From NCBI GenBank assembly GCA_947172415.1, contig OX359196.1, positions 3,164,501-3,228,500 on the forward strand: DNA of 64,000 bases. Reading direction: 5' to 3'. The notes under the pieces were generated by a model. The model was given only the letters and a program-made list of their open reading frames with translations. It had not been told where the DNA came from and did not search any database. Position 1 is the first letter of the stretch. Each line of letters starts with the position of its first letter. This DNA comes from Chondrosia reniformis. Its lineage: Eukaryota; Porifera; Demospongiae; Chondrillida; Chondrillidae. The position numbers were made by a program, and so were the translations under genes. Positions 37,772-50,611 of this stretch are shown one piece after another.

Positions 37772-39908
37772 ATTAGTACATACAACTAGTACTTACAACT
37801 AGTACATACAACTAGAACTACAACTAGTGCATAGAACTAGTACATATAACGAGCACATATAACTAGTACATACAATAATTATATTTAAACAGTGCATACA
37901 CATATAACTAGTTCATATAAATTGTACATAAACTAGAACTACTACTAGTACAAACAACTAGTACATACAATTAGTACTCCAACTTGGACATAAAACAAGT
38001 ACATATAATTAGTACAAATAACAAGTACATACGCCTAGACTACATACAACTAGAAACCAGTACAAACAACTACTACATACAACTAGTAACTGGTACATAC
38101 TACTAGTACATACAACTAGTACATTAAACTAGTACATATAACTAGCATATACAAGTATTACATATAACTACGTACCACTAATACATAAAACTAGTACATA
38201 CAACTAGTAAATACAGATGGTTACTAGTACATACACCTAGTACATACAACTAGTACATACAACTAATACATACAATTAGTACACAAAACTTGTCTATACA
38301 ACTAATACATATAGCTAGTACATACAACTAGTACATATAACTAATACATCAACTACTTACTAGTATGTACAACTAGTACATACAACAAGTACATACATCA
38401 AGTTACTGGTACATACACTTAGTACATAAAAGTAGTACTTACAATTAGTAACTAAAACTAGTAAATAGAACTAGTACGTACAACAATTTCACATAATTAG
38501 TACATATACCTACATACAACTAGTACATACAACTAATTCATACAACTAGTACCTACAACTAGAACATATAACTAGTACATTCAACTAGTTACTAGTACAT
38601 ACCACTAGAACATGCAACTAGAACATAGAACTAGTACATAGAACTAGTACATAGAACAAGTATATACAACGAGAAAGTACGACTAGTACATACAACTAGT
38701 ACGTACATCTAGTTACTAGTACATGCAACTATTACATGCAACTAGTACATACAACTAATAACTACAACTACTAAATACAATTAGTATATACAATTAGTTC
38801 ATACATCTAGTACATACAACTAGTACATTAACTAGTGCATACAACTACTTAATAGAACACAAATACAACAAGTACATACAACTAGTACAAATATTCAACT
38901 TGTTCATGCAACAAGTACATACATCTAGTTTCTAGTACCAACTACTAGTAAATACAACTAGTACATAAAACTTTTAACTGTAACTAGTAAATATAACTAT
39001 TACATACATAAAATCCACTTTACTAGTACATACATGTAGAAGGTCCAACTACATACAACTAGTTCAAACAACTAGTACATACAACTAGTACATATAACTA
39101 GTATATACAGCTAGTACTTACAACTAGTACATATAACTATATAGCAGATAAAACAATTATCCACAACTAGTATTCAAATAGTCCATAGAGCTAGTACTTG
39201 CAAATAGTAAATTAAGATTGTTACAGTTCATACACCTAGTATATACAACTAGTACACACAACTAGTACATATAATTAGTACATGCAACTAATTACTAGTA
39301 CATGCAACTACTACATACTATGAGTAAATACAACTAGTTCATACATCTAGTACATACAACTAGTACATACAAAATTACACACAATTTGTACATATGAGTT
39401 GTACATATAACTACATACAACTAGTTGAAACAACTACTACTTACGACTAGAACATACAACTAGTGCATACAGCTACTTCATAAATTTAGTACATAGAACT
39501 AGTACATAAAACTAGTACATGCAACTACTTACTAGTACATACAACTAGTTTATACAATTAGTACATACAACTAGTACATATAACTAGTACATACAACAAT
39601 TACACACAACTAGGACATACACCTAGTACATATGACTAGATACAACCAGTACATATAATTAGTAAATACAGGTTGTTACAAGGACATACACCTAGTACAT
39701 ACAACTAGTACATACAACTAGTTCATAAAACTAGTACTTGCAACTACTAAAACAGATTGATACTATCACACACAATTAGTACATACAACTAATACAAAGA
39801 GCTAGTAAATACAGATTGTTACTAGTTCTTACACTTAGTAAATATAACTAGTACCTGCAACTACTTACTAGTACATACAACTGGTACATACAATTAGTAC
39901 ATACAACT
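37772..39908 (+). repeat. 2,121-bp tandem duplication, copy 2
   Basis: Second copy, ending acaattagtacatacaacta at about 39,908, after which sequence diverges (ttatacataac). Differences I noticed against copy 1 are single bases, for example accaactact for accaacaact (38,940), ttatccac for ttatacac (39,160), and agttctta for agtactta (39,825). Confidence 0.88.
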
Positions 39909-42900
39909 ATTATACATAACTAGTTCATACAACATTTACACAAAACTTGTAAATAAAACTAGTATATATAACTTCATACAACTAGTACATACAACTAGTA
40001 AATACAGATTGTTACAAGTACTTACACTAAGTAAATATAACTAGAACCTGCAACTACTTACTAGCACATACACCTAGTACATGCAACTAGTACATACAAC
40101 TAGTATATATAACTAGTGCAAGCAACTAGTAAATACAGCTTGTAACTAATACATACAACTAGTTACTTCTACATAGAACTAGTTACTTCTACATACAACT
40201 AGTACATACAACTAGTACATATAACTAGTATATGCAACTACTTACTAGTACATACAACTAGTACATGCAATAAGTATATAGAACTAGTACTTATAACTAG
40301 AAAAAACAGCAATTACACTCAACTAGTAGATACAAATATTACATATAACTACATACAACTAGTACATACAACTAAAAATACAGATTGTTACTAATACATA
40401 CACCTAGTACATACAACTAGTACATACAACTAGTACCTATAACTAGTACATGCAACTACAACTAGTAAATACAGATTGTTACTAGTACATACAATTAGTA
40501 CACACAACTAGTACATACAGCTAATACTATCATCTAGTACCTATAACTAGTACATGCAACTACAACTAGTAAATACAGATTGTTACTAGTACATATAATT
40601 AGTACACACAACTAGTACATACAGCTAAAACTATCATCTAGTACATATAACTAGTACATACAACTACAAACTAGAACATATATACAACTAGTCCATACAA
40701 CTAGTACATACAACAAGTACATATAACTAGTATATAAAACGGGTACACACAATTAGTTCATACAACTAGTTCATACAACTAGTACATGCAACTGGTACAA
40801 AAAACTACTACATATATCTAGTTACTAGTACATACAACTATTTACTATATACAACTAGTATATACAACTAGTGCATACACAAATTTTACACAACTACATA
40901 CATGTGGTACATATAACTACATACAACCAGTTCAAACAACTAGTACATACAACTAGTACATACATCTAGTTACTAGTACATACAACTAGTACATACAACT
41001 AAGTACATCAAATTAGTAACTAAAACTAGTAAATATAAATAGTACATACAAACATTACACACAACTTGTACATATATACAGGTAGTACATATGACTACAT
41101 TCAACTGGTTCAAACAACTACTACTTACGAATAGTCCTTACAACTAGTAAATACAGCTATTACATAAAATTAGTATATTGAACTAGTACATAGAAGTAGT
41201 ACATGCAACAACTTTCTAGTACATACAACTAGTACATACAATTAGCACATACAACTAGTACATACATTAGTAAATACAGATTTTTACTAGTACATACACT
41301 TAGTACATATAACTAGTACACACAATTAGTAAATACAGATTATCACTAGTACAAACAACTAGTACATATAACTAGTACATGTAACTACTTACTAGAACAG
41401 ACAACTAGTACATACAATTAGTAACTACAACTAGTAAATATAAATAGTACATACAAAAATTACACACAACTAGTACATACCAGTAGTACATATGACTACA
41501 TTCAACTAGTTCAAACAACTACTACTTACGACTAGTACATACAACTAGTAAATACAGCTATTACATAAACTTTGTACATAGAACTAGTACATACAATTAG
41601 CACATACAACTAGTACATATAACTAGTGCACATAACAATTACACACACCCAGTACATACAACTAATACATATAACTACATACAACTAGTACATACAATTA
41701 GGAAAAACAGATTGTTACTAGTACATACAACTAGTAACTATAACTAGTACATGTAACTACTAAATACAGATTGATACTAGTACATACAATTAGTACATAC
41801 AATCAGTACATACAATTAGTACATACTACTATTATATATATCTAGTTCATACAACAATTACACACAACTAGTACATACAATTAGTAAATACAGATTGTTA
41901 CTTGTACATAAACCTTATAAATACAACTAGTATATACAACTAGTACATACACAAATTTCACACAACAAGTACATACAAGTAGTACATATAACTACATTCA
42001 ACCAGTTCAAACAACTAGTATATACAACTAGTACATACATCGAGTTACTAGTACATACAACTAGTACATACATCTAGTTACTAGTACATACAACTAGTAC
42101 ATACAACTAGTACATACAATTAGTAACTACAACTAGTTAATATAAATAATACATACAAAAATTACACACAACTAGTACATAGCAGTGGTACATATGACTA
42201 CATTCAACTAGTTCAAACAACCACTGTAAGTAGTACATACAACTAGTAAATACAGCTATTACATAAAATTAGTACATAGAGCTAGTACATACAACTAGTA
42301 CATGTAACTACTTACTAGAACATATAAACTAGTACATACAATTAGTACATAAAACTCGTACATATAACTAGTGCATTCAACTATTAAATACACCTTGATA
42401 CTGGTACATACAATTAGTACATAGAGCTAGTACATACTACTATTACATATAACTAGTTCATACAACAATTCCACACAACTAGTCCATACAACACGTAAAT
42501 ACAGATTGTTACTTGTACATAAACCTAGTAAATACAACTAGTACATACAAAAAGTATATATAACTAGTACATGCAACTAGTTAATGGAGATTGTCACTAG
42601 TACATTCAATTAGTACATACAACTAGTACATGCAGCTAGTTCATACAACTGGTACATTTAACTAATACATACAACTACTAACTAGAACATATATACAACT
42701 AGTAAATACAATTAGTACATATAACTCCATACATCTAGTTCAAACAACTAGTACATACAACTAGTAAATACAACTATTACATACAGCTAATCCATAAAAC
42801 TAGTTTATAGAACTAGTACATACAGCTATAACATACAACCAGTTACTTTATAGTACATACAACTTGTAAATACAACTAGTACATATAATTGTTACCTACA

Positions 42901-44250
42901 ATTAATACACAAAACTAGTAAATACAGATTGTTACTAGAACATATACCTAGTACATACAACTAGTACATGCAACTACTTACTAGTACATACAACTAGTAC
43001 ATACAATTAGTATATACAACTACAACATATAACTAGTAGTTCCAACCATTTCAAACAACTAGTTCTTACAACTAGTACATATAACTACATACAACTAGTT
43101 AATACAACTAGTACATACAACTAGTGAATACAGATTGTTAGTATTACATACACCTAGGACAAAAACTAGTACATACAACTAATACCTACAACCAGTACAT
43201 GCAAATACTTATTAGTTACATACTGCCAGTGCATAAAATTAGTTCATAAAACTAGTCCATACAGCTAGTACATACAAGTAGTACATATAACTAGTACATA
43301 CAACTACTTACTAGAACATATACACACCTGGTACATACAACTAGTACATACAACTAGTACGTACAACTAATACCTACAACTAGTTATTAGTACGTACAAC
43401 TAGGACATACAACTTGTACCTACAACTAGTACATATAACTAGTACATACAGCTAGTACATACAACTAGTACATATAACAAGTAGATACAACAATTACATA
43501 CATGTAGTACATACAACTAGTCCATGTAATTACGTCCAAATAATCCATCAGATAGTACTTACAACTAGTAAATAGAAATAATTACTAATTCATACACCTA
43601 GTACATACAACTAGTACATACAACTATAACATATAACTAGTACATGCAACTAATTACTAGTACATACAACTACTACAAAAAATTAGTAATTAAAATTAGT
43701 ACATACATATAGTACGTACAACTAGTACATATAACTAGAGCATACAAGAACTTACTAAAACACATATACAACACATATACAACAAGTACATACAACTAGT
43801 TCAAACAACTAGTACAAACAACTAGTACATACAACTAATACATTCAATTGGTACATAGAACAAGTACATATATCTAGTTACTAGTACATGAAACGAGTAA
43901 ATACAGCTAGTGCATAAAACTAGTAATGAAAACTAGTACTGATAGTACTGATATAACTAGTATATATATACAAAAAATTCACACAACTAGTAAATACAAG
44001 TAGTATATATAACTACACACAACAAGTGCAAACAACTAGTACGTACGACAAGTATATACTGATAGTTACTTGTAAATACAACTAGTACATACTAACTTCT
44101 ACATACAACTAGTACATAAAACTAGTACAGAGAACTAGTACATACAACTAATACATACATCTAGATACTAGTACATACAACTAGTATATACAACTAGTAC
44201 ATACAAACTAGTAACTACAACTAGTAAATATATAAAGAACGTAGTACATA

Positions 44251-44446
44251 TGTAAGGGTTTAGCGCTTCCAGAATTCGTTCAATCGCCAAAACACTTTAA
44301 TGAACAGCACCGAGTATTCTTAGTCACTCGTAATACAGAGCACGTATATCAATAATACACAAAAGCTATTGTTCTACCTATCAGTGTGACTATATGATTA
44401 CAGTGTTAACACAGAATAGTTAATCATCATCTACGTCATCACATCA
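44251..44446 (-). repeat. 3' LTR of the Ty3/gypsy fragment
   Basis: 196 bases. On the minus strand it starts TGATGTGATGACG and ends GCGCTAAACCCTTACA, giving TG...CA ends. It follows a purine run directly. No second LTR copy was seen in the window, as expected for a truncated element. Confidence 0.78.
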
Positions 44447-45131
44447 CCCCTGCCTTTGAAGCAAGCTCGTCCCGAGCTGAGGGTCTTGGCTTGAATCGTC
44501 GGAGGTCATATCTGGAACCTGTAGCCTCCTCATCCTCATCCAGGCTTCCTTCAAATAGTCTGGTTATCCATCTTGGGGGTTGTGCCCTCCCTTGACGGTT
44601 TGGGCCATACCAGTAGAACCCAGTGGGGAAGGAGGGGCATGGCTTGACTCTAGTCAAATAAATATGCAAAGGTCCATCTTCAGGAAAGTAAACATTGGTC
44701 ACGGTTACATCTGGGTCTTGCCTGGTTAAGACCCTGTAGGGCCCATACCAAGGCCTGGATAGCTTTCTATATCTGCCGGTCTCTTCATGCGGAAATTTCA
44801 CCAACACTAAGTCTCCTTGCTTGAGGGATATGGGAGTTGATCTCCTATCGTAAAACTTTTTATACTTAGCTTGGGACTTCTTGATCTGGGTGAGGGCCAA
44901 TTCCCTCGCACTGGCTAAAGTTAGAATCAGTGTCTCCCGGAACTCAGACTGGTTGACTGGGTCACCTGAAAATGGGGGAAGGAAGGCAGCTTCTGTTGGG
45001 GTGGGGCAATCCATCCCAAACAAAAGAAAAGAGGGCTTTTCCCCAGTTGACTCGTGGGGACTGTTCCGGTAGGCCCACAATACCCCATGAAGGTAGCCCA
45101 TATTTTCGAAATTGGCGGCCATTTTTAACAC
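44439..45131 (-). pseudogene. Ty3/gypsy integrase C-terminus (GPY/F domain)
   Basis: The 230-codon frame is open. Residues 1-12 (MLKMAANFENMG) come from the adjoining 123-bp repeat, not from the element. Then HGVLWAYRNSPHESTGEKPS (the usual F/WAYR-tpH-stg-sPf-l integrase core end), QIKKSQAKYKKFYDRR, QGDLVLVKFP, and RKLSRPWYGPYRVL with DPDVTV, the GPY/F module near residues 118-135. The acidic, Arg-rich tail ends GVM, with the stop running 8 bases into the LTR. The catalytic DDE triad is absent. The absence of frameshifts suggests recent insertion or recent truncation. Confidence 0.85.
44447..44457 (-). other. polypurine tract
   Basis: AAAGGCAGGGG on the minus strand, immediately before the LTR TG. 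This is the expected plus-strand primer site of an LTR retrotransposon and fixes the LTR boundary. Confidence 0.75.
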
Positions 45132-47344
45132 TGCGATAGGTCGTAGAACTTTGGGAACCCTTTAATCAAGTTCGGCTGTAATTTTTATACAAGAAACGGT
45201 CTTCGGTACGGCTTCATAGCCCATATTTTCGAAATTGGCGGCCATTTTTAACACTGCAACAGGTCGTAGAGCTTCGGGGACCCTTTAATCGGGTTCGACG
45301 GTAATTTTTATCCAAGGAACCGTCTTCGGTACAGCTTTATAGTCCATATTTTCGAAATCGGCGGTCATTTTTAACTCAGCGATTGGTCGTAGAGCTTCGG
45401 GGACCCTTTAATCAACTTCGGCGGTAATTTTTATCCAAGGAACCGTCTTCGGTACGGCTTCATAGCCCATAATTTCGAAATCGGCGATAGGTGATAGACC
45501 TTCAGGGAACCTTTAATCGTGTCCGGCGGCCATTTTTATCCAAGAAACGGTCTTTGGTACGGCTTCAATGCCAATATTTTGGAAATCGGCGGCCATTTTT
45601 AAGTCGACCATAGGTCATAGAGCTTCGGTGACCCTTTAATCGAGCCCGGCGGCCATTTTTATCCAAGAAACAGTCTTCGGTACGGCTTCATAACCAATAT
45701 TTTCGAAATCAGCGGCCATTTCTAACTCGGCGATAAGTCGTAGAGCTGCGGGAACCTTTAATCGAGTCCGGTGGCCATTTTTATCCCAGGAACGGTCTCC
45801 GGTACGGCTTCATGGCCGACCATTTGTAAATCTGAGATAGATCGTTGGGCTTCGGGGATCCTTAAATCTGGTTCGACACCCATTTTTATCCTAGGAACCG
45901 TCTTCGGTACGGCTTCATAGCCCAAATTTTCAAAATCGGTGGGTATTTTTAACTCGGAGATAGGTAATAGAGCTTCAGGGACCCTTAAATCGGGTTCAGC
46001 GGCTATTTTTACCCTAGGAACAGTCTTCGGTAGAGCTTCATAGCTCACATATTTTTGAAAGAGGCGGCCACTTTTAACACAGAGATCGGTCGTAGAGCTT
46101 CAGGAGACCCTTTAATCGAGTTTGGCGGCCATTTTTATCCTAGGAATGGTCTTCAGTAGGGCTTCATAGCCCAAATTGTCAAAATCAGCAACCATTTCTA
46201 ACTTGGTTATAGGTCGTAGAGCTTCTGGGACCTTTTAATTGAGTTCGCGGCCATTTTTATAATAGAAACTGACTTCTGTACGGCTTGAAAGCCCATATTT
46301 TTGAAATCGGCAGCCATTAGTAACTCTGAGGTAGGTTGTTGAGCTTCGGAGACCCTTAAATCGGGTTCGGCGGTCATTTTTATCCTTGGAATGCTCTTCG
46401 GTACGGCTTCATACCCCATATTTTCGAAATCGGCGGCCATTTTACCTCGGAGAAAGGTAGTAGAGCTTCGGGGACTTTTAGTCGGGTTCAGTTGCCATTT
46501 TTACCCTCAGGAGAGTCTTTGCTACAGCTGCATAGCCCAAACTTTTGAAATCGGCGGCCATTTTTTACTCAGATATAGATCATAGAGCTCCGGGGACCCT
46601 TAAATCGGGTTTCACAGCCATTTTTACCCTGGGGAGTGCCTTTGTTACGGCTACATAGACCAAACTTTTCAAAGCAGTGGCCATATTTATTTGCAGATAG
46701 GTCGTAGAGCTTCAGGGACCCTTAATCGACTCTCGTGGCCATTTTTATCGAAGAAACGGTCTTCGGCATGGCTTCATAACCCATATTTTCGAAATCGGCG
46801 GCCATTTTTAACACTGCCACAGGTCGTAGAGCTGCGGGAACCTTTAATCGAGTCCGGTGGCCATTTTTATCCCAGGAACGGTCTCCGGTACGGCTTCATG
46901 GCCCATATTTTCGAAATCGGCGACCATTTGTAAATCTGAGATAGATCGTTGGGCTTCGGGGATCCTTAAATCTGGTTCGACACCCATTTTTATCCTAGGA
47001 ACCGTCTTCGGTACGGCTTCATAGCCCAAATTTTCAAAATCGGTGGGTATTTTTAACTCGGAGATAGGTAATAGAGCTTCAGGGACCCTTAAATCGGGTT
47101 TCACAGCCATTTTTACCCTGGGGAGTGCCTTTGTTACGGCTACATAGACCAAACTTTTCAAAGCAGTGGCCATATTTATTTGCAGATAGGTCGTAGAGCT
47201 TCAGGGACCCTTCAATCGGAGGCCATTTTTACCATTGGTAAGGTCTTCTGTACGGCTTTATGGCCCAAAGTTTGGAAATTGGCTGCCATTTTTACTCGGA
47301 AATAGGTTGTAAAGCTTTGGGGACCTTCAAATTCAGGTTCGGCT
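45094..47344 (-). repeat. array of ~123-bp dimeric units with minus-strand open frames
   Basis: About 18 diverged units unrelated to the satellite. Each has two half-units of about 60 and 63 bases that both start ggcggccattttta on the + strand. Read on the minus strand a unit is 41 codons (for example FENMGYEAVPKTVPRIKM followed by AEPDLRVPEAQ and an ISEL segment). Open stretches cross two or more units at 46,844-47,173 (109 codons), 45,758-46,048 (96) and 46,207-46,440 (77); other units carry indels. Blocks recur at 1,085 bp (45,738 and 46,823) and 489 bp (46,612 and 47,101). I recognise no protein family. Confidence 0.85.
46844..47173 (-). CDS. repeat-encoded ORF in the 123-bp array
   Basis: The longest open frame in the array, 109 codons covering 2.6 units: VAVTKALPRVKMAVKPDLRV, PISELKIPTDFENLGYEAV, then VPRIKMGVEPDLRIPEAQ and MVADFENMGHEAVPETVPG. 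The pattern alternates an FENxGYEAVPKTxPRIKM segment with an xPDLRxPEAQxxISEL segment. It is hydrophilic, with no signal or membrane segment. It could be a fragment of a repetitive gene exon, or simply a minisatellite with a unit length divisible by three. Confidence 0.3.
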   Translation of the reverse strand: MATALKSLVYVAVTKALPRVKMAVKPDLRVPEALLPISELKIPTDFENLGYEAVPKTVPRIKMGVEPDLRIPEAQRSISDLQMVADFENMGHEAVPETVPGIKMATGLD

Positions 47345-47532
47345 ACATACAATTAGAACACACAACTACTACATACAATTAGTACATACAACTAGCACGT
47401 ACATACAACTAGTACATACAACTAGTACATACAACTAGTTAACCATTTTATTATAATACGATAATTGTACAATAATATGACTATATATATATAGATAATA
47501 GATTTATATTGGATAAGTTTATGTATATAAAA
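47345..47532. repeat. short satellite block then AT-rich unique DNA
   Basis: 47,345-47,438 is ordinary 13-mer satellite. 47,439-47,532 is AT-rich with a run of tatata and a palindrome (ataattgtacaataat); nothing else was recognised. It may be part of the hairpin-headed element that follows. Confidence 0.6.
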
Positions 47533-47936
47533 CAAGTAGTTCGAGTTTAAAAACTCGTGGGGCTGCCGCCCCCGAATTAACTCGAACTACTTGGCCGCAT
47601 CGTTGGGATTTAATATATATATTCGTAATACTAACGATTGAGGACGCTTAAGTGTCCTGAACTTTATAAATAACGATGGAAAAGCTTCGTTAACTAAAGC
47701 TTCCTGAACGCCGCCATTTGCAAAAACGATGTATTGACGTATAAATTAAGTGTTACAATAGTTGCGTATGAACTTGTATTATATATATACCGACGTATAA
47801 AATAAGTGTTATAACAGTTGCGTATGAACCCGTATTATATATATAGATATATATATATATATCTTTCCGTAACATGAAGCCGTACAACGTAATCGGCATA
47901 TGAAAACAATATAAGGGGCTGCCTGAGGCAGCCCCT
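47533..47936. mobile_element. hairpin-headed element, best copy
   Basis: The left end is a structured head: a perfect 15-bp outer stem (caagtagttcgagtt at 47,533-47,547, complement at 47,579-47,593) enclosing ggggc-tgcc-gcccc. The right end is a perfect 10-bp hairpin (aggggctgcc-tga-ggcagcccct, 47,914-47,936). Between them are two 56-bp direct repeats around 47,736-47,845. No ORF, no terminal inverted repeat in the usual sense. A second copy is at 30,003-30,376; a head-only copy is at 60,849-60,915. The right end followed by CTAA recalls a Helitron 3' end, but the hairpin abuts it and the 5' end does not fit. Confidence 0.75.
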
Positions 47937-48143
47937 AAAAACAATATCTAGCCTAGGAATTTGTTAGCTCGATGAAGTCTGGTACACTTAGCTTTTTGGA
48001 TTAGTGTTTAGATCCTCTTAGGCATGTCACAGCAGATTGCAGTAGTGAGAAATTGAGCATACATCTCATCCAGTAGATTGTAGTTGCGTATGGTTGCCTC
48101 TTCTTTTCTTAAATTATGTGTGCTAATCGTTTCTAATCGTTTG
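47937..48143. other. unassigned low-copy sequence
   Basis: About 200 bases unlike the satellite, ending with a short direct repeat (taatcgttt twice) before the 13-mers resume. No ORF, no recognised element. It may be host DNA or the rest of a larger insertion spanning from 47,439. Confidence 0.4.
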
Positions 48144-50094
48144 TACATACAACTAGTACATACAACTAGTACATACAACTAGTACATACGACTAGTACAT
48201 ATAACTAGTACATATATATAACTAGTACATACAACTAGAACATATATACAACTACTAAATACGTCTAGTAAATACAACTAGTAAATATAACTATTACACA
48301 CAACTAATACATAAAACTAGTACATACAATTAGTACATAAAACTACTACATAAAATTGAGGACATACAACTAGTGTATACTTAAAATTAGTAAATATAAC
48401 TAGTACTAGTACATATATAAAACTAGTACATAGAACTAGTACATACAACAATTACACACAATTAGTACATAAAACTAGTACATACAATTAGTACATACAA
48501 CTACTACATACAATTGAGTACATACAACTAGTATACACTTACAACTAGTAAATATAACTAGTACATACAACTAGTACTTACAACTAGTAAATACAACCAG
48601 TACTAGTACATAAAACTAGTATATACAACTAGGACATTCAATTAGTACCTACAACTAGTATATACATACAACTAGTTCTTACACCTAGTACATAAAACTA
48701 CTACATACAATTAATACATATAACTAGTAAATACAACTAGTGCATACAACTAGTACAAACAACTAGTATTATAACTAGTACATAAAACTAGTAGTACATA
48801 CAACTACTACATACAACTGGAACATACAACTAGTACTACAACTAGTTCATATAATTAGTACATACAACTTGTACATATACCTAGTACATTCAATTAGTAC
48901 ATACAACTACTACATAAACTAGTACGTACAACTAGTATCTACAACTAGTAAATATAACTAGAACTAGTACATCCAACTAGTACTTAAAATAGTACATACA
49001 ACGAGTACCTACTTAGTAGATAGTTTTACTAATACTAGAACCTGCAACTAGTACATAAAACCAGTATATACAACTAGTACATCTAACAAGTACCTATACC
49101 TATTACCCAACTACTACATATAACTTTTACAAACACATATAACTGGTACCTTTAAAAAGCACATACACCTAGTACAAAAAATAAGAACCTACAAATAGGA
49201 CATACAAATAGTACATACAAGTAGTATACAATTAGTACATACAACTAGTATACAGAAATAGTACATAAAACTATACATATAACTAGTACATAACTAGTAC
49301 ATGCAACTACTACATACAACTTCTACATACAACTAGTACCTACAATTAGTAAATATAACTAGAGCTAGTATATATAACTAGTGCATACAACTAGTACAAA
49401 GAATTAGTACATACAACTAGTACATGCAACTAGTACATACAACTAGTAAATGATAAATAGTACGCACCACTAGTACATACAGTTAGCACATACCACTAGT
49501 ACATTCAACTAGTACATACAGCTAGGACAAACAGCTAAGACATATATATAACTAGTACATACATCTACTACATATAGCTAGTAAATACACATATACCTTT
49601 AATTATAAATAGTATATACAACTAGTACATACAGCTAGTGCATACAACTACTACATATAACTAGTACACAAACATATAACTAGTACATACACATAGTACA
49701 TACAACGAGTTGATACAACTAATACCTACAACTAGTAAATATAACTGGTACTAGTACATACAACTAGTACATACAATTAGCAATAACAACTGATAAATAT
49801 AACAAGTGCTATTACGTACAACTCTATAGTACATACCACTAGTGGCTACAGTTAGTAAATATTACCGGTACTAGTACATAGCACTAGTACGTTCAACTAG
49901 TACATAACTAGTACATCTAACTAAAACAAACAACTACTATATATAACTAATACATAAAAAATACATACATCTCGCACATACAACTAGTGCATACAACTAG
50001 TAAATACAACTAGTACATACAACTAGTACATACAACTAGTACATACAAGTAGTAGACACAATTAGTTCACAACTAAAAGTATATACATCTAGTA
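48144..50094 (+). repeat. satellite segment 12
   Basis: Degenerate 13-mers, no gene. The module cactatac..ttacaactagtaaatataactag repeats near 48,370 and 48,535. Text around 49,600-50,090 recurs from about 50,890 on the other side of the pogo-like insertion. Confidence 0.9.
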
Positions 50095-50611
50095 CAGTGC
50101 AGTCCACCTAATTCGAATCTCCAGGGAATCAGGAAAATTTGAAATAACAGGAATTTTGAATTATCAGGATTATGTATAAAATAGCAAAGTGATGTCTAAA
50201 CACCAAAAATACATTTGAAATATAATGAAAAAGAGAATATTACGCAGCCAAGTAGTAGTAGCAATGTCCTTTTTCTTCTTTCCAAATGGGGCATTGTGCA
50301 CGAGATCGATAATCTCTAGTTTTCGTTCCAGAATAAGTGATTGGTACCGTGAACGTTGCATAGCTAGAGAATAACACCGTACTGAGAATAATTAATGACG
50401 ATTTAGCTAAAATTCATAACCGTTAAAGGTGCGATTGCCTCTTAAATAACTTTGAGCTCGCTTATTTGTGTTGAAATACTTCCGTATTCTCTACGAAATA
50501 AACGAAAATTCCCAACGAATTGATATACTGGGGCTATACAGGGAATTGGAGTTCTATTCGAAATTGGCGAAATTTCGTGGAAAACCGATTCGAATTAAGT
50601 GGACGGCACTG
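50095..50611 (-). mobile_element. pogo-like (Tc1/mariner superfamily) MITE
   Basis: 517 bases with 25-bp terminal inverted repeats, two mismatches (CAGTGCAGTCCAC... and CAGTGCCGTCCAC...), flanked by TA on both sides (50,093-50,094 and 50,612-50,613). A related satellite copy at 51,361-51,395 shows an unoccupied version of the site (catacatctagta then tttacaactag). The interior carries a remnant of a psq-type helix-turn-helix on the minus strand. CAGT ends, TA target and psq fold together indicate pogo/Tigger-like ancestry. It is an internal-deletion derivative. Confidence 0.86.
50170..50361 (-). pseudogene. pogo transposase N-terminal remnant (psq HTH)
   Basis: The 63-codon frame starts MQRSRYQSLILERKLEIIDL and continues VHNAPFGKKKKDIATTTWL. 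This resembles the CENP-B/pogo N-terminal psq helix-turn-helix (basic start, L-EKL-II--V, then KKK-DIA). After TTTWL the frame runs into hydrophobic, AT-rich sequence (FFIIFQMYFW), so the rest of the DNA-binding region and the whole DDE domain are missing. Similar fragments mark MITEs formed by internal deletion. No activity is expected. Confidence 0.68.

Larger units (their letters stand above)
35376..44250 (+). repeat. satellite segment 11
   Basis: Degenerate 13-mers, 8.9 kb without insertion. It includes the 2,121-bp tandem duplication described separately, a 104-bp (8 x 13) local repeat at 40,431-40,640 and the 125-bp module near 41,426 and 42,119. No gene was seen. Confidence 0.92.
44251..45097 (-). 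mobile_element. Ty3/gypsy LTR retrotransposon, 3' fragment
   Basis: Minus-strand remnant containing the C-terminal integrase, polypurine tract and 3' LTR. It is cut at about 45,094-45,097, where the 123-bp array begins; gag, protease, RT and most of the integrase are gone. The left LTR border meets satellite (gtacata then TGTAAGGG). Confidence 0.85.

Noticed and set aside
47533..47936. Helitron
   Set aside because: The CTAA after a 3' hairpin is suggestive, but the hairpin directly abuts it, the 5' end lacks a convincing TC start, and no A/T insertion context could be established.
47753..47944. 63-codon minus-strand ORF with IYIYIYI run
   Set aside because: It is translation of the tatata tract and 56-bp repeats in the hairpin-headed element.
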